Assembly: GCA_963556495.2 (NCBI GenBank)
Contig: OY747702.1
Coordinates: forward strand, 2,051,001 to 2,115,000
DNA length: 64,000 nt
Direction: 5' to 3'
Origin: Valencia hispanica
Lineage: Eukaryota > Chordata > Actinopteri > Cyprinodontiformes > Valenciidae
In this document: positions 10,530-20,728 of the stretch, one piece after another
Layout of the letters: every line of letters begins with the position of its first letter
Numbering within the stretch: position 1 is the first letter of the stretch
Notes under the pieces: model-generated
Databases searched by the model: none
Told to the model about the DNA's origin: nothing
What the model saw: only the letters and a program-made list of their open reading frames with translations
Position numbers and translations under genes: made by a program

Positions 10530-12196
10530 TTTCTTCTAGACTTTGAAGCAATTTGTACAATAACATAAACAGATAATAAAATAAACTCATTTTGAGGCAT
10601 ATTTAACCCTTCATAGGTGACCAGGATGCTATAATCACTTTTCTGCAAGTCCTATGGTCACTTTTAGCCATTTTAGGGATATCTAAGATGATGCAAAGGA
10701 GCCAGTATGCTGTGATGGGCACAATAACATAAACAGATAATATATAAAGTCATTTTTATGCTAATTCTTATGCTAATTCAATCCTTTATGAGTAAACATG
10801 ATGCTGTAATCACTTTTCGGCAAGTTGTATGGTCATTTTTAACCATTTTAGGGATATCTAAGATGAGGCAAAAGGCTCAGTACGCTGTGATGTGTACAGT
10901 AACTATAACAGATAATAAGTAAAGTAATTGTGAGACATGTTTAACCTTTCACATGTAACCAGGACTCTGTAATACATTTCTGGCAAGTAAAATTGTCATT
11001 TTTTCCCATTTGGGGGATATTTATGATCATGCAAATGACCTAATATTCTGTGATGTGTACAGTAACTATAACAGATAATGAGTAAAGTATTTGTGAGACA
11101 TGTTTAACCTTTCACATGTAACCAGGACTCTGTAATCAATTCTTGGCAAGTAAAATTGTCATTTTTTGCCATTTTGGGGGTATTTATGATCATGCAAAAG
11201 ACTCAGTATGCTGTGATGGGTACAGTAACATCAACAGATAATAAAGTCATTTTTTGGTAAACTTAACCCTTCATGAGTTAACAGGATGTTAGAATCACTT
11301 TTTGGCAAGTGACCTGTCCTTTTTAGCCATTTTGGGAGGTTTTATGATTATGCAAAGGAACCAGCATGCTGTGATAGGTACAATAACATCAACAGATAAT
11401 ATATAAAGTCATTTGTATGTAAAAAAATTTTTAAAAGGTTTTTGGGCCTGAGTGGCCTTTTTCGATAGTGGACAGAGTTTTGAAGGGGGAGAGACTTGGG
11501 AGAAGACATGCGGCAAAGGTCGCCTGGGACGGGACTCAAACCGGGGACAGCCACGTTGAGGACAAAAAGCCTCAACACATGGGGTGCCCGCTCTAACCAC
11601 TATGCCACGCGACACCCCATTTGTATGTAAATGTAACCCTTTATGAGTAAACATGATGCTGTAATCACTTTTTGGGAAGTTCTATGGTCACAATTAACCA
11701 TTTTAGGGATAACTAAGATGAGGCAAAAGGCTCAGTGCGCTGTAATGTGTACAGTACTATAACAGATAATAAATAAAGTCATTTATAAGTACATTTAACC
11801 CTTCGTGACTAAAAAGGTTGCTCTAATCACTTTCTGGCAAGTAAAATGGTCTCTTTTTTTTCATTTAGGTGGTTTTTATGATCAAAAGATTCAGTATGCT
11901 GTGATGTGTACAAAAACATCAAGAGATAATAAATAAAGTCGCTTATAGGTAGATCTAACTCTTTGTGACTTACCAGGGTGTTCCAATCACTTTTTGGCAA
12001 GTAAAATTGTCATTTTTTGCCATTTTGGGGGTATTTATGACCATGCAAATCACCTAGTATTCTGGGATGTGTACAGTAACAATAACAGATAATAAATAAA
12101 GTCATTTATAGGTATATTTAACCCTTCGTGACTAAACAAGATGCTCCAATCCCTTTTTGGCAAATAAAATTGTTGTTTTTTGCCCTTTTGGAGTTA
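10530..12196 (-). repeat. ~160-bp satellite array, inverted orientation, about nine units
   Basis: This carries the reverse complement of the 6.46-7.68 kb satellite: CCTTYATGAGTAAACAKGATGCT, AATCACTTTTTGGCAAGT, CATTTTGGGGGTATTTATGATCATGCAAA and AACAGATAATAAATAAAGT recur in order. The AACAGATAAT landmark lies near 10568, 10731, 10909, 11069, 11238, 11390, 11762, 11912 and 12083. A SINE interrupts it at 11424-11618 and a hAT-like MITE ends the contiguous part at 12205; one further unit follows the MITE. Confidence 0.8.
11424..11618 (-). mobile_element. tRNA-derived SINE
   Basis: Read on the minus strand from 11618, the head is GTGGCATAGTGGTTAGAGC, a good Pol III A box (TGGCATAGTGG), followed ~55 bases later by a B box (GGTTTGAGTCC). 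A SINE body and an A/T-rich tail follow. The host sequence ATTTGTATGTAAA is duplicated at both borders (11411-11423 and 11619-11631), a clean target-site duplication, so this is an insertion rather than a tRNA gene. The element would depend on LINE machinery for mobility. Confidence 0.85.
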
Positions 12197-12204
12197 TTTA
12201 TGAT

Positions 12205-13251
12205 TAGGGCTGGACGATAACTCGATAGCAATATATATCGATCGATAGACGTGTGGTGCGATAGAACAAAAGGGGTCGATAAAAAAGTTCGATAGAAAAA
12301 AAAAGTATTCCCTCATTTTTTCATTATAGCCTATCAGGTAGCTTAATACAACAATTATTACTTACTCCAAACAAATCATTACTGCTGGTAGGCAGCTCTA
12401 TCAGCCTCCCCTCTCTCCTTTCAAACCACAAAAAGGATCAAATGATTAAAGCTGAAACATAATTTTTTTTGATAGTCCCTAAACGAACCATCGCCGTAAC
12501 TTCACGTCGGTCAGATCTTGTTCCGGATAAATGTTTCAGTGACTCAGGTAAAGGTTGCATCCCGTTTAGAACCAATCCTCGACACAGTAAAACACTAAAC
12601 GTAGCAAAATTTACCAAATAAAATACTACGATCAGTTGTCTTAGCAGGACTCCCCTCTCCCGGCTCGCTGCGAATCCGTTTCAGAGAGACAGGAAACTTA
12701 CCCAGGTCGCGCTGCTAACAACACCTGTGGCTTTTAAAATGTCCCCCTCGGTTCTGCCCCCAGGCCTCAGAAGCGAAAAACGCTTTAAAAAACACAACAG
12801 GGTTGGATAGGCCAGCCAGCTGAAATTAATTAGAATAAGCTTTATTGACAAACTAAACCAAAGGTTTCAGCCATTAATATTATAAAGTGTCATAAAATGT
12901 TTAAAAGATTAAAAAGCATCAAGATAAGCCTTTAATTTCAATTACTGACAATTAAAAAATATATAATATAATGGTTAATAATATGACTTTTCTTTGTATT
13001 TACTGATGTTACTCAGGTCTCTTGATTTGTTTCTCTGTCTTACAAACTTATTTATGATAAAAAGAGGTGTTTGAAAAATTAATTAATTAAATTCTTAGTT
13101 AAAATTTGTTCATTGAAGAATAACAAAATGACCAGGGAGGCACTTAAAATATTTTTTTAAAATTTTGTGATATTTATCGATATTTATCAATATCGATCAA
13201 TATGACTATTTCCTTTATCGATATGCTCTTTTTCTACATCGTCCAGCCCTA
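12205..13251. mobile_element. hAT-like non-autonomous DNA transposon (1,047 bp)
   Basis: The ends are perfect 14-bp inverted repeats, TAGGGCTGGACGAT, flanked by an 8-bp duplication with one mismatch (TTTATGAT at 12197-12204, TTTATGAC at 13252-13259). An 8-bp duplication and a terminal (C/T)AGGG fit the hAT superfamily. Next to each terminus lie ATCGAT-rich sub-terminal stretches. No transposase frame is present, so it would have needed an enzyme in trans. It interrupts a satellite unit, which resumes directly after it. Confidence 0.85.
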
Positions 13252-13373
13252 TTTATGACGATGCAAAAACCTCAGTATGCTTTGATGTGTACAGTAACAA
13301 CAACAGATAATAAACAAAGTAATTGTGAGACATGTTTAACCTTTCACATGTAACCAGGACTCTGTAATCACTT
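13252..13373 (-). repeat. Satellite unit resumed after the MITE
   Basis: Continues the inverted ~160-bp satellite (TTTATGACGATGCAAAA, AACAGATAATAAACAAAG, GTAACCAGGACTCTGTAATCACT) up to an abrupt junction with L1 5' sequence at about 13374. Confidence 0.75.
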
Positions 13374-13652
13374 GGCCTCAGAACGGGTGCGTTTCTGTGA
13401 TGGTGTGCTTGTCGGCATGGCAGAGGTGCCCATAACAATGTTGTCAAAGCATTCGTCCAAGTAGCTTTCCAGGCTGTCCAAGGTTTCCTCGTCCAGTTTG
13501 TGTTATGGAGAAATACAATATAATGGTTCTTTATTTTTAACGATTGCCATATTTGTCTCAAACTTATCGGCTTGTTTTACCTGAGTTTTTTTGTTTTACC
13601 AGCATCCTGCCATATTACTTATGTACAGCTCTGGGGAGATCTCAGCAGCGCA
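13374..13652 (-). mobile_element. L1-like LINE 5'-end fragment (5' UTR and start of ORF1)
   Basis: The reverse complement matches the first ~280 bases of the L1 at 26421 onward: the 5' UTR (GCTGCTGAGATCT, AGCTGTACATAAGTAATATGGC, GGTAAAACAA) followed by the ORF1 start, with codons for LDSLESYLDECFDNIVMG and MPTSTPSQKRTRSEA. It stops abruptly at satellite DNA. A fragment that keeps only the 5' end is unusual, since LINE insertions usually lose the 5' end; rearrangement or deletion is the likely cause. The short spacer before MPTSTPSQ lacks a few codons present in the other copy. Confidence 0.8.
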
Positions 13653-14214
13653 TTCTAACTCCCTTCTGGACAGTGTTAATAAGAGATCAGCTTATTTTTC
13701 CAGCTAGTAATATTATTCCAGCTAATAATATTTTTTTTTTTAATCCCAATGGCCCTAATCCTTTTCCGTATCCTCTTCCTATTCTGTAAAAGAAAAAAGT
13801 ATGATGTGCATATGAATAAATAAATATCTCAGAATTCTCAGAGTCCCAATGGCTCTAATCCTCTTCCGTATAAATGTCCTTGAAGAGCCGGTTGTGGCAG
13901 AAAGTACTGATAAAACTATGTTAAACAAACCATTAAAATATTAACAAATATCTGTCCCTGCATTCAACACATACATCTTAAAATTAAATAACACTGAACA
14001 TCTTTTCACAATGATGTGATTTAGGACAATTCAAATAAACACTGATTTGATTTGACAGATAAAATAGTATTTAGGTGCACATAAATAGAACTCAAAGGTT
14101 GTAGTTATATGGTCCCCTAGAGTTTAGAGGGCCTCAGAAATGGTTATTGTGGGCCAGATTTGACCCGCGGACCTTGAGTTTGACAAATGTGATAAAGACG
14201 TTGCACACTGACAA
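13653..14214. other. No gene; short duplication and transposon-like scrap
   Basis: AT-rich. A ~28-bp segment (TCCCAATGGCYCTAATCC followed by YTTCCGTAT) occurs at 13744-13771 and again at 13843-13870. Near 14150-14190, GGGCCAGATTTGACCCGCGGACC followed by TTGAGTTTGACA resembles the end of a common vertebrate hAT-type repeat; this is family knowledge rather than proof. Confidence 0.5.
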
Positions 14215-14852
14215 CATTTGATTTGATTTATTTGTTCTGCACATATATCACATAGATACAGTACAAGAAGGGGAACAAAACCCAGATGGGTTTATACAGA
14301 GTTCCACTCCATTAGCATGAATAAACAATAAAGGCACGCAGACAAATAAGTTTGATAACAAAGAGAAGGCAAAAACATATTATTTTTTGGATATTTTTGG
14401 TTAACCTAATGGAGATAATTTAAAGTTAAGATGTTGGAAAGTAGAGGAGAAAAAAAATTAATAAAAATGAAAATACAGAGCACCAGATGAGGTTCAATAA
14501 GACTATAGTATACTAGGGGGAACTATAACGAAAAAGAAGATATGAATCTTAGGGACAAACTTAATTCACTCCATAGTTGAGGACCCCTAAAACTGAGGTC
14601 AGTTTTATGACCTGAAGTTCTAAAAAAAGGTAAGACAAAATTTATTTCTCTATGTCTAGTTTGGTGAGTATCTGAAATAAAAGTAAAAAAGTGTTGTAGC
14701 GTTGGAGGGAGATCTTCTCTCCTATAGAAAAACTTATGAATGAATATGCATGATAGATATACATTAACGTTCTCATTTGGTAAAATCTTGTATCTGAAAA
14801 ATTAAGGTGCAGAAGGAGCATATTTAGTAGAGTGGAGAGTGGAGATTATAAG
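14215..14852 (-). pseudogene. LINE 3' end: RT C-terminus and tail, left half of an ERV-A target
   Basis: On the minus strand an open stretch of about 83 codons reads NVNVYLSCIFIHKFFYRRED, then HQTRHREINFVLP and GPQLWSELSLSLRF, ending in a stop near 14530. This is the C-terminal layout of jockey-superfamily LINE proteins (the GPxLWNxL motif). The 3' UTR ends in an AAATAAATCAAATCAAAT tail at about 14215. The missing N-terminal side of the same kind of protein lies on the same strand at 41.17-41.93 kb, beyond ERV-A, so ERV-A probably inserted into this LINE. Confidence 0.72.
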
Positions 14853-15261
14853 TGTTGAGGCTATGGCCTTTTACTGAACGAACTGCATCTCCCAGCATCC
14901 GTGGCGCTGCCCTCAACCCACTCTCATTGGTCTGTGGCCAGTGATGACATCACAGAGTTGAAAAAGGCACCGCGAATATTGAAATCCTCGTCTTTTGGTT
15001 CCCCTGCGGTGCCGCAAGGAGACGCTTTAATCCACTGCTAGCATTTTCCCCTTTTTTCGTTCAAACCTGCTAGACCAGGAAGAACTTCCCTTTTAAGCTT
15101 CGAAGTGAACCGGCCGAGCAAACAGACTTCCCTGTACGGGCAACCAGGGAGTCTGCTGGCCTCTGAGCTCTATTAAATAAAGGCCTGAGTCCCTCAGCGC
15201 CTAAAATTGGACGTCCGCTTTTCTGACCTCGGTATTGCACAAACCGCTCCTTTTAAACTGG
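14853..15261 (+). repeat. ERV-A 5' LTR, first 409 bp only
   Basis: Starts TGTTGAGGCTATGGCC and matches the 3' LTR at 39711-40152, apart from a ~32-bp duplication found only in the 3' copy. It contains AATAAA near 15174. Similarity ends at AAACTGG (15261), where ERV-B sequence begins; the remaining ~970 bp of LTR are absent. Confidence 0.85.
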
Positions 15262-15268
15262 TGTTGGG

Positions 15269-15601
15269 CTAGGAGTAGCCTGGAGTGGTTACTAAAGCAC
15301 TAATTGGTGTTGGCACAGGTGTAGTAGGTAATACTGTGGGGTTGGGAATCAGAGTGGGATCTGTTATAGGAACCCATTCCAATTTAAAGCCAACGTCAAT
15401 CTCCGGTAACTGTTTAGCATGTTCAGTTTCATTAACAGTGTCAGTTTGTCTACGTGAACGCAACCTATGTAAGATTTTACTGAATACTGGTGTCCTGACT
15501 GATCTGGTGTGGTGCATCATACTTAACTTTTCTGAGGAGGACTCTTCCCTCCGTCTGCTGCCTTTGCAAACGCTCAAGTGACTGGACGTTGCTTCCCACA
15601 C
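15269..15601 (-). pseudogene. ERV-B env N-terminal (leader) fragment
   Basis: A 110-codon minus-strand frame overlaps the end of the integrase region, as retroviral env starts commonly do. It has a Ser/Arg-rich N-terminus (CKGSRRREESSSEK), a basic stretch (KILHRLRSRR) and a proline-rich end, and it terminates just before the ERV-A LTR junction. I see no signal peptide or surface domain in it; the env identity is inferred from position. It would be the 5' remnant left by the deletion at 15261/15262. Confidence 0.45.
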
Positions 15602-15603
15602 CT

Positions 15604-16851
15604 CTAGGGTCCATCTTCACCTCCTCCAGGACCAGTCACTTCAGTATCAGCATTCCTGCCATCACCCAACACAGAACAGTTATCAGACTCACAATCTTTC
15701 TCATTGTCCTTGACTTTTTCTGTCTTATTTTGTTGACTGGCACTCTCCTTAGTTGCTTCTCGGACTTTCGCGCAGTGGCTCAGATGGTACCGTGTCGAGC
15801 TGCCCTTGATTTGAACAGCTGTTGGTGTTGCTTGAGCCACAACGAACGGACCCTCATGTCTGGGTTCGTGCCATTTCCTCCGGAAGACCTTAACGTACAC
15901 TTGGTCTCCAGGGGCCACTGGACCTTCGTTATCTCTGCTAGGGGCAACTTCCTTCTCCTTCCCCTGCAGATAAATTGCTTTGTGATTGCTAGTTAGTTGC
16001 CTGACATAACTTTTTAGTTCCTGTTCCGCTTGCTCAAGCGGGGGTCCCTTATGGGGTCCCCTCAGATGCGGGGCTGGCATAGCCCTGCCTGTTAGGGCTT
16101 CGTGCGGAGACAAATGTGTTGATCTGTGTGTTTGCATGTGGTAAGAAAGCAAAGCGAGTGGCAAAGCATCCACCCAGCTTAGTTTGGCACATACACATAT
16201 TTTGTTAATCTTTGATTTCAGAGTTCCATTCACACGTTCAACAATTCCCTGAGGATGGTAGACAGATCCTAATCTCTGCTTGATTCTCAACTGTTGTAAA
16301 ATGCCTTTGAAAACTTTGTGAACGTATGCAGGACCGTTGCCCGAAGAGATTTCTGATGGTATTCCAAACCGAGTTACAACTTCACAATCCAGAAACTTCA
16401 CTACAGTCTCTGCACTCATATCTTTAGATGGAATAGCTTCCACCCATCGGCTAAATCTGTCAATTACGACCAACATGTATCACTGTCCTCTTACTGGCTT
16501 AAGCATGTCAACGTAGTCTATGACAAGGTGTCTGAATGGGCCTTCAGGAATCGGAATGTGTCCTACTGGTGTTTTTATGCCTTTACGAACATTGTTCTGT
16601 GCACAAACACTGCATCTGCTTAGTATTTCGTCAATCATAGCTTTCAAGTATGGTGATCAGTAACCTTGGCGGTTTAGTTTTCTTATAACTTCGGCTCTAC
16701 CACAATGGTCCATGCCATGACAGTCTGATATCAAAATTGTCAGTAGTGAAACTGGTGGCACAATCAAACCTTCATGAGACCTCCACAAACCATTTTTTGT
16801 CTTTTGCTGCCCCTCTATGATGCCACATGTGTTGTTCACTCGGAGTGGCAT
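15604..16851 (-). pseudogene. ERV-B integrase
   Basis: The N-terminal zinc-binding part (CHGMDHCGRAEVIRKL, then CSVC near 16610) precedes the catalytic core (LVVIDRFSRWVEAIPS, first Asp; SSGNGPAYV; YHPQGIVERVNGTLK with the catalytic Glu) and the C-terminal domain (GDQVYVKVFRRKWHEPRHEGPF). Integrase inserts viral DNA into chromosomes. Here the second catalytic Asp position is Gly (GGC, near 16348-16350), and two in-frame TGA stops lie at about 16657 and 16476 within the N-terminal part. The C-terminal tail is Lys/Glu-rich and overlaps the presumed env start. Confidence 0.85.
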
Positions 16852-18205
16852 TTTCTTGTATCTGAATGTCTTCAGGTGTAACAGTTGTTTCCACGGAAAT
16901 AACTGGACTTAGAATAGCAACTTCACATTTAGAAGCTAGTTTTGCTGCTTCATCTGCCGCATTATTGCCTTTTATTACATCTGTGTTGCCCTTGCAGTGA
17001 GCTGGACATTTAATCACTGCAAGTTTTGATGGTAGCATCCTTGCTGAAATTAGCTCATTTATTTGTCTACCGTGTTGGATAAGACTTCCGTCTGACTTTT
17101 TGAACCCTCTTTGTTTCCACACATTCCCGAAAAGTTGGCACACGCCATGAGCATTGGCGAAATTGGAGTAAATGTTAGCTATCTTTCCTTCAGCTAGCTT
17201 ACAAGCCTCTGTCAATGCTCTCAGCTCGGCCAATTGGGCTGAGCAGAGTTGCTCACATTGTTCTGCTTTTACTGTTTTGAACACACTGTTTATTTTCCCA
17301 ACCACTGCATAGCCTGCGTGGTTTCCTAAGTAGTCTTTGAAAAAAGATCCATCTACAAAGTATGTTACGTCGGGATTCTCAAAAGGTGTAGATTCCAAAT
17401 CTGGTCTTAGTCTAGTGTATTTCATTGATTCAATTATACACTCATGAGGTTTTCCTTCAAACTCAAACGGAACAACATTTGCCGGATTGCTCGTTAAGCA
17501 TCTTTTTATTGTTACATCTCGGTACGTCAATAGTGGCATGTACTGCAAACATCTTGAGTGATGTACCACAAATCTTCCTTGATTAATGAGTTCTGTGATT
17601 TTGTGATGGGTATAAATAATGACTGGATACACCATTGTAATCACTGAGGCCTTTTTATAGGCATAGTGCACTGCAGTCAGGCCTTGATAGCACGGATGCC
17701 AACCTTGGACTACGTTGTCAAGTTTAACACTATAGTAGGCAATTGGTTGTGTTTGTCGACCGCTGCACGATTCCTGCATCAGAACTGCTGAGGCGTACAT
17801 GTTTTGTCGATTAGCTACATATAGTAGAAATGGTTTTGTGTAGTCTGGTGTCGCGAGACATGGTGCCGTCTGCATGTCTCGTTTGATCGTTTCAAAAGCT
17901 ATTTTAGCTTCAGTTGTCCATTTTAGCTGTGATTTCAATTAATCAACACCTGCATCTTTCATTATTGCTCTAAGTGGTGCAGTTTTTTCAGCGTAATTGT
18001 CAATCCATTCAGAGCTGAAACCAGTCATTCCCAAAAATGTCATCATTTGACCAACTGTTTTTGGCTGTGGAGCTTTGCTGACTCCTTCCACATGTTCTGG
18101 TGAAATGGAGACAGAACCATGGGAGACCATTCTCCCCAGGTACTCTACCTGTGGTTGACAGTATTGGAGTTTTGCTTGTGAGGCCTTATGGCCTCCTTCA
18201 GCCAA
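16772..18205 (-). pseudogene. ERV-B RT thumb/connection and RNase H
   Basis: Two minus-strand segments separated by an in-frame TAA at 17939-17941. The first (18205-17942) covers the RT palm-thumb (YCQPQVEYLGRMVS, then GMTGFSSEWIDNYAEKTAPL). The second (17938-16772) covers connection and RNase H (YFVDGSFFKD with the first Asp; AQLAELRALTEACKLAEG with the Glu). The position expected to hold the next catalytic Asp reads Asn (IYSNFANAHG). The C-terminal NNAADEAAKLAS retains the final Asp. This would degrade template RNA during reverse transcription; the copy looks inactive. Confidence 0.85.
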
Positions 18206-18280
18206 TCTGGTAAGAACTTTAATTGAGTCTTGGTGGCAACTTTCAATGGTTTTTGAGCAAATTAGTATGTCATCAACATA

Positions 18281-19333
18281 CTATATTAATGTACCCTCAA
18301 TGTCTATCCCTTCAAGATCCTGTTTAAGGATTTGGTTAAACACGTGAGGGCTGTGTTTAAATCCCTGTGGAAGTCTTGTGTATGTGTATTGTTTTCCTCT
18401 GTACCTATAAGCAAAAAGGTATTGGGAGGCTTCTGCCAAAGGGATACTAAAAAATGCAGAACACAGATCTATGACAGTGTAAAATTTGGCCTCAGAAGGT
18501 AAATTTGTGAGTAATGTATGCGGATTTAGGACTTCTGCAGGCCAGTCTTCGATTATGTCGTTGATAGTTCTTAAGTCATGCACCAAACGATACTTGGACT
18601 TATCTGCTTTTAAGACTGGAAAGATGGGCATATTACAAACACTATTTGTTTCTTTCAAGACTCCGGCTCTTTGTAGGCCATAAATTGTTGCACTCACTCC
18701 TTGTTTTGCTTCTGGTTTCATTGGGTATTGGGGACGATTAGGTAGTCTGACATTCTGTTTTAGGTGTATTTCAACTGGACTGGCTGATTTTACCAGACCT
18801 ACATCTGTGTCTTGTTTTGACCAAAGCTGATCTGGGACATGGTCTAACATGTCCTTTTTCAACGTGTCCTGGCGGGTTTTGGATTCTCCAAACTGTTGTT
18901 TTTCTTGTTTCTTTGGGATTGACACTACTTGTGGTTTAGCAAGTGTGGAAGTTTTGCAAAGGATTTTGATCATAGTTGAATCTTTAGTCGTAAAGATTAG
19001 AGGATTATCTGTTGTTTGCCATGGAACCTGGTTTGCTGTTAACATCATTGGCCCCAAGGCTTCATTGACCAACAGAGTTATGTGTGGTGCAGATTCTGGT
19101 ACGTTGTACCATCTCTCAATGAATGGGTTTGTCTTGACATTTATAGCTGCACCTTGTTGTCCTATCACTCTGTACTCTGTTATTAATTCAATCTGAGAAT
19201 ATTGTTGCTTTGTTCCATTTATCTTCAAAGATTTTGCTGCATGATGGAACAAAGAACATTGTGCAATGAAGATCGCTAAATGGTTTGGTTGAATTTGGAA
19301 TTTGTGCTTTAATAAATTTTTCCCACTTTTCAT
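18281..19333 (-). pseudogene. ERV-B reverse transcriptase fingers/palm
   Basis: The minus-strand frame carries KADKSKYRLVHDLRTIND, then FYTVIDLCSAFFSIPLAEA (catalytic Asp), then YTYTRLPQGFKHSPHVFNQ. It ends at a TAG (18281-18283) immediately before the conserved YVDD site, which is still readable beyond the stop in the same frame. The family enzyme copies viral RNA to DNA. The N-terminal 150 residues are the protease-RT linker, and the frame upstream (19188-19403) is shifted relative to this one. Class I assignment rests on the TRLPQGFKxSP and VIDL(C/S)xAFFSIPL signatures. Confidence 0.87.
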
Positions 19334-19409
19334 AAACTTCTGTTATTGACTTAGAGATGTCACCAAGCCAATAAATTTTTGTCTGCTCTGTGTTTTCATG
19401 CATTTGGAA

Positions 19410-19800
19410 GTCTACGCCTGAGCTGTCAATATAAATTCCTTGTGGTGAACACCAAATTTTTGCATTTCATTGACCTAACGCATCCCTTCCTAAAAGGTTT
19501 ATTGGTGTTTGATTCGAAACTAGAATTGGAATTTTGATTTCACTGTTGTCGACACTTAATTTGACTGGAGCTGTTACTGGATTTAATTGCTTTGACCCAG
19601 AGAATCCTACTGTCTAAACGAGTTTATCTGACATGGGGAGGTTTTTGGCGAAACTGGCGTTTACGCATCTGTAACTAGCTCCTGTGTTGACGAGCATTTT
19701 GATCGGATTATCTTCCAATTTTACTTAAATGATTGGTTCAACTTCTGCATTTAAAGTAACTTGGAACTCCCCTGGAGGATGCTCTAGGCACCCTTAATAC
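19410..19800 (-). pseudogene. ERV-B protease, catalytic Asp altered
   Basis: Minus-strand codons read IKMLVNTGASYRCVNASF. This corresponds to the retropepsin active-site triad, but the aspartate position is Asn (codon complementary to 19686-19688). About 25 codons downstream a TAG interrupts the frame before TVGFSGSKQLNP. The end of the domain (NLLGRDALGQ, the family's GRD/GxD segment) is followed by another stop near 19470. Retropepsin matures Gag and Pol; this copy could not. Boundaries are approximate because no single open frame spans it. Confidence 0.75.
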
Positions 19801-20546
19801 CCTTGATTTTCTCCCCAAGTGTTAACTGGACTTTTAAAATTTCCTCTACCCCTCCCGCGGACCCGCCCACTCCACTCAGGCTTTTGAGGTGCACTCGGGC
19901 AATTTCGAGCAAAGTGACCTTGGCCGCCACACATCCAACAAATGTCTGTAGGAAGAGCACCTCTCTGCTCTCCACTCCATGTTCTACGGTTGTAGGGTCG
20001 CCTTAGCCCACCCCGCTGGTCACCTGGTTGATTTGGGAACACATTAATCACAGGAGGAGGAGGAGGGGGTTGGGCTGTCACGAACATCTGTGACGTTTGT
20101 CCCCCAGTCTATGAAACAGTTTGTGATGTCATTGCAGTGCCTGTTTGCATTGCTTGCGTTTTTGCATTAGCCTTATCTTGTAACTCCGCAATGTGGAGCT
20201 GGGTCAGCTTGCGTTGAGCATTTCTTTCATTTTCTTGAACCTTTAACTGTTCTTTTCTGTGTTTCCCAAGAGCATGGACAACATGATCACGAAACTGTGC
20301 GTGAGACATTGAGTGTAGTCCCACGAATCCTTCCAGTTGCTCTCTGGCTTTGTCTGGGAGGGCAGTCACCAAGGCTGATCGAAACAAGGTTGTCATTACA
20401 GGATTGGTGTTTGTGTCCATTTCAGTCTCTTCACGCCATCTTTTGAGCTGACGTTCGACATAAGCGGCTGGATTTTCCCCTTCCAGTATTGCTTCACCTT
20501 TTAAAGCAGATGGGTCAATTTGGGTGGGGTATTGTTTCCTCAACAT
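19794..20546 (-). pseudogene. ERV-B Gag capsid and nucleocapsid
   Basis: The capsid part (20546-20109) holds GENPAAYVERQLKRWREETE, FRSALVTALPDKAREQLEGF and a Lys/Arg/Gln-rich helix (GKHRKEQLKVQENERNAQRKL), resembling the C-terminal capsid of gamma-like retroviruses. The nucleocapsid part (20087-19794) is basic, with one knuckle CWMCGGQGHFARNC (CX2CX4HX4C, 19899-19940) and an RGRGRG stretch. The two parts are in different minus-strand frames (a stop follows SQTVS), so Gag is broken. Roles: shell assembly and genome packaging. Confidence 0.83.
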
Positions 20547-20728
20547 TTACCACACCTGGTTTCTGTATTGATTAAAGGCCACACCATCGTTCTCTGGATC
20601 CATCATCCAACAGTGTCCACCATCGGTCAGCATTGCGTCCATGGCAGCTGTCCCAATAATTTTTGCCCAAACTGATTTTATGTCCCCCAGGGCTAGCATC
20701 AGCCCTGGAGTTTCGTTTTCAAATGCTT
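20547..20728 (-). other. ERV-B Gag capsid N-terminal stretch, no open frame
   Basis: Lies between the two readable Gag pieces and presumably encoded the capsid N-terminal domain, but no unbroken frame remains. Confidence 0.5.

Noticed and set aside
11540..11618. tRNA gene on the minus strand
   Set aside because: The A and B boxes belong to a SINE: flanking target duplications, a non-tRNA body and no cloverleaf closing stem.
6459..13373. Regularly spaced repeats suggestive of a CRISPR array
   Set aside because: Units are ~160 bp and the intervening sequence is itself repeated and diverged; the genome is eukaryotic. This is a satellite.
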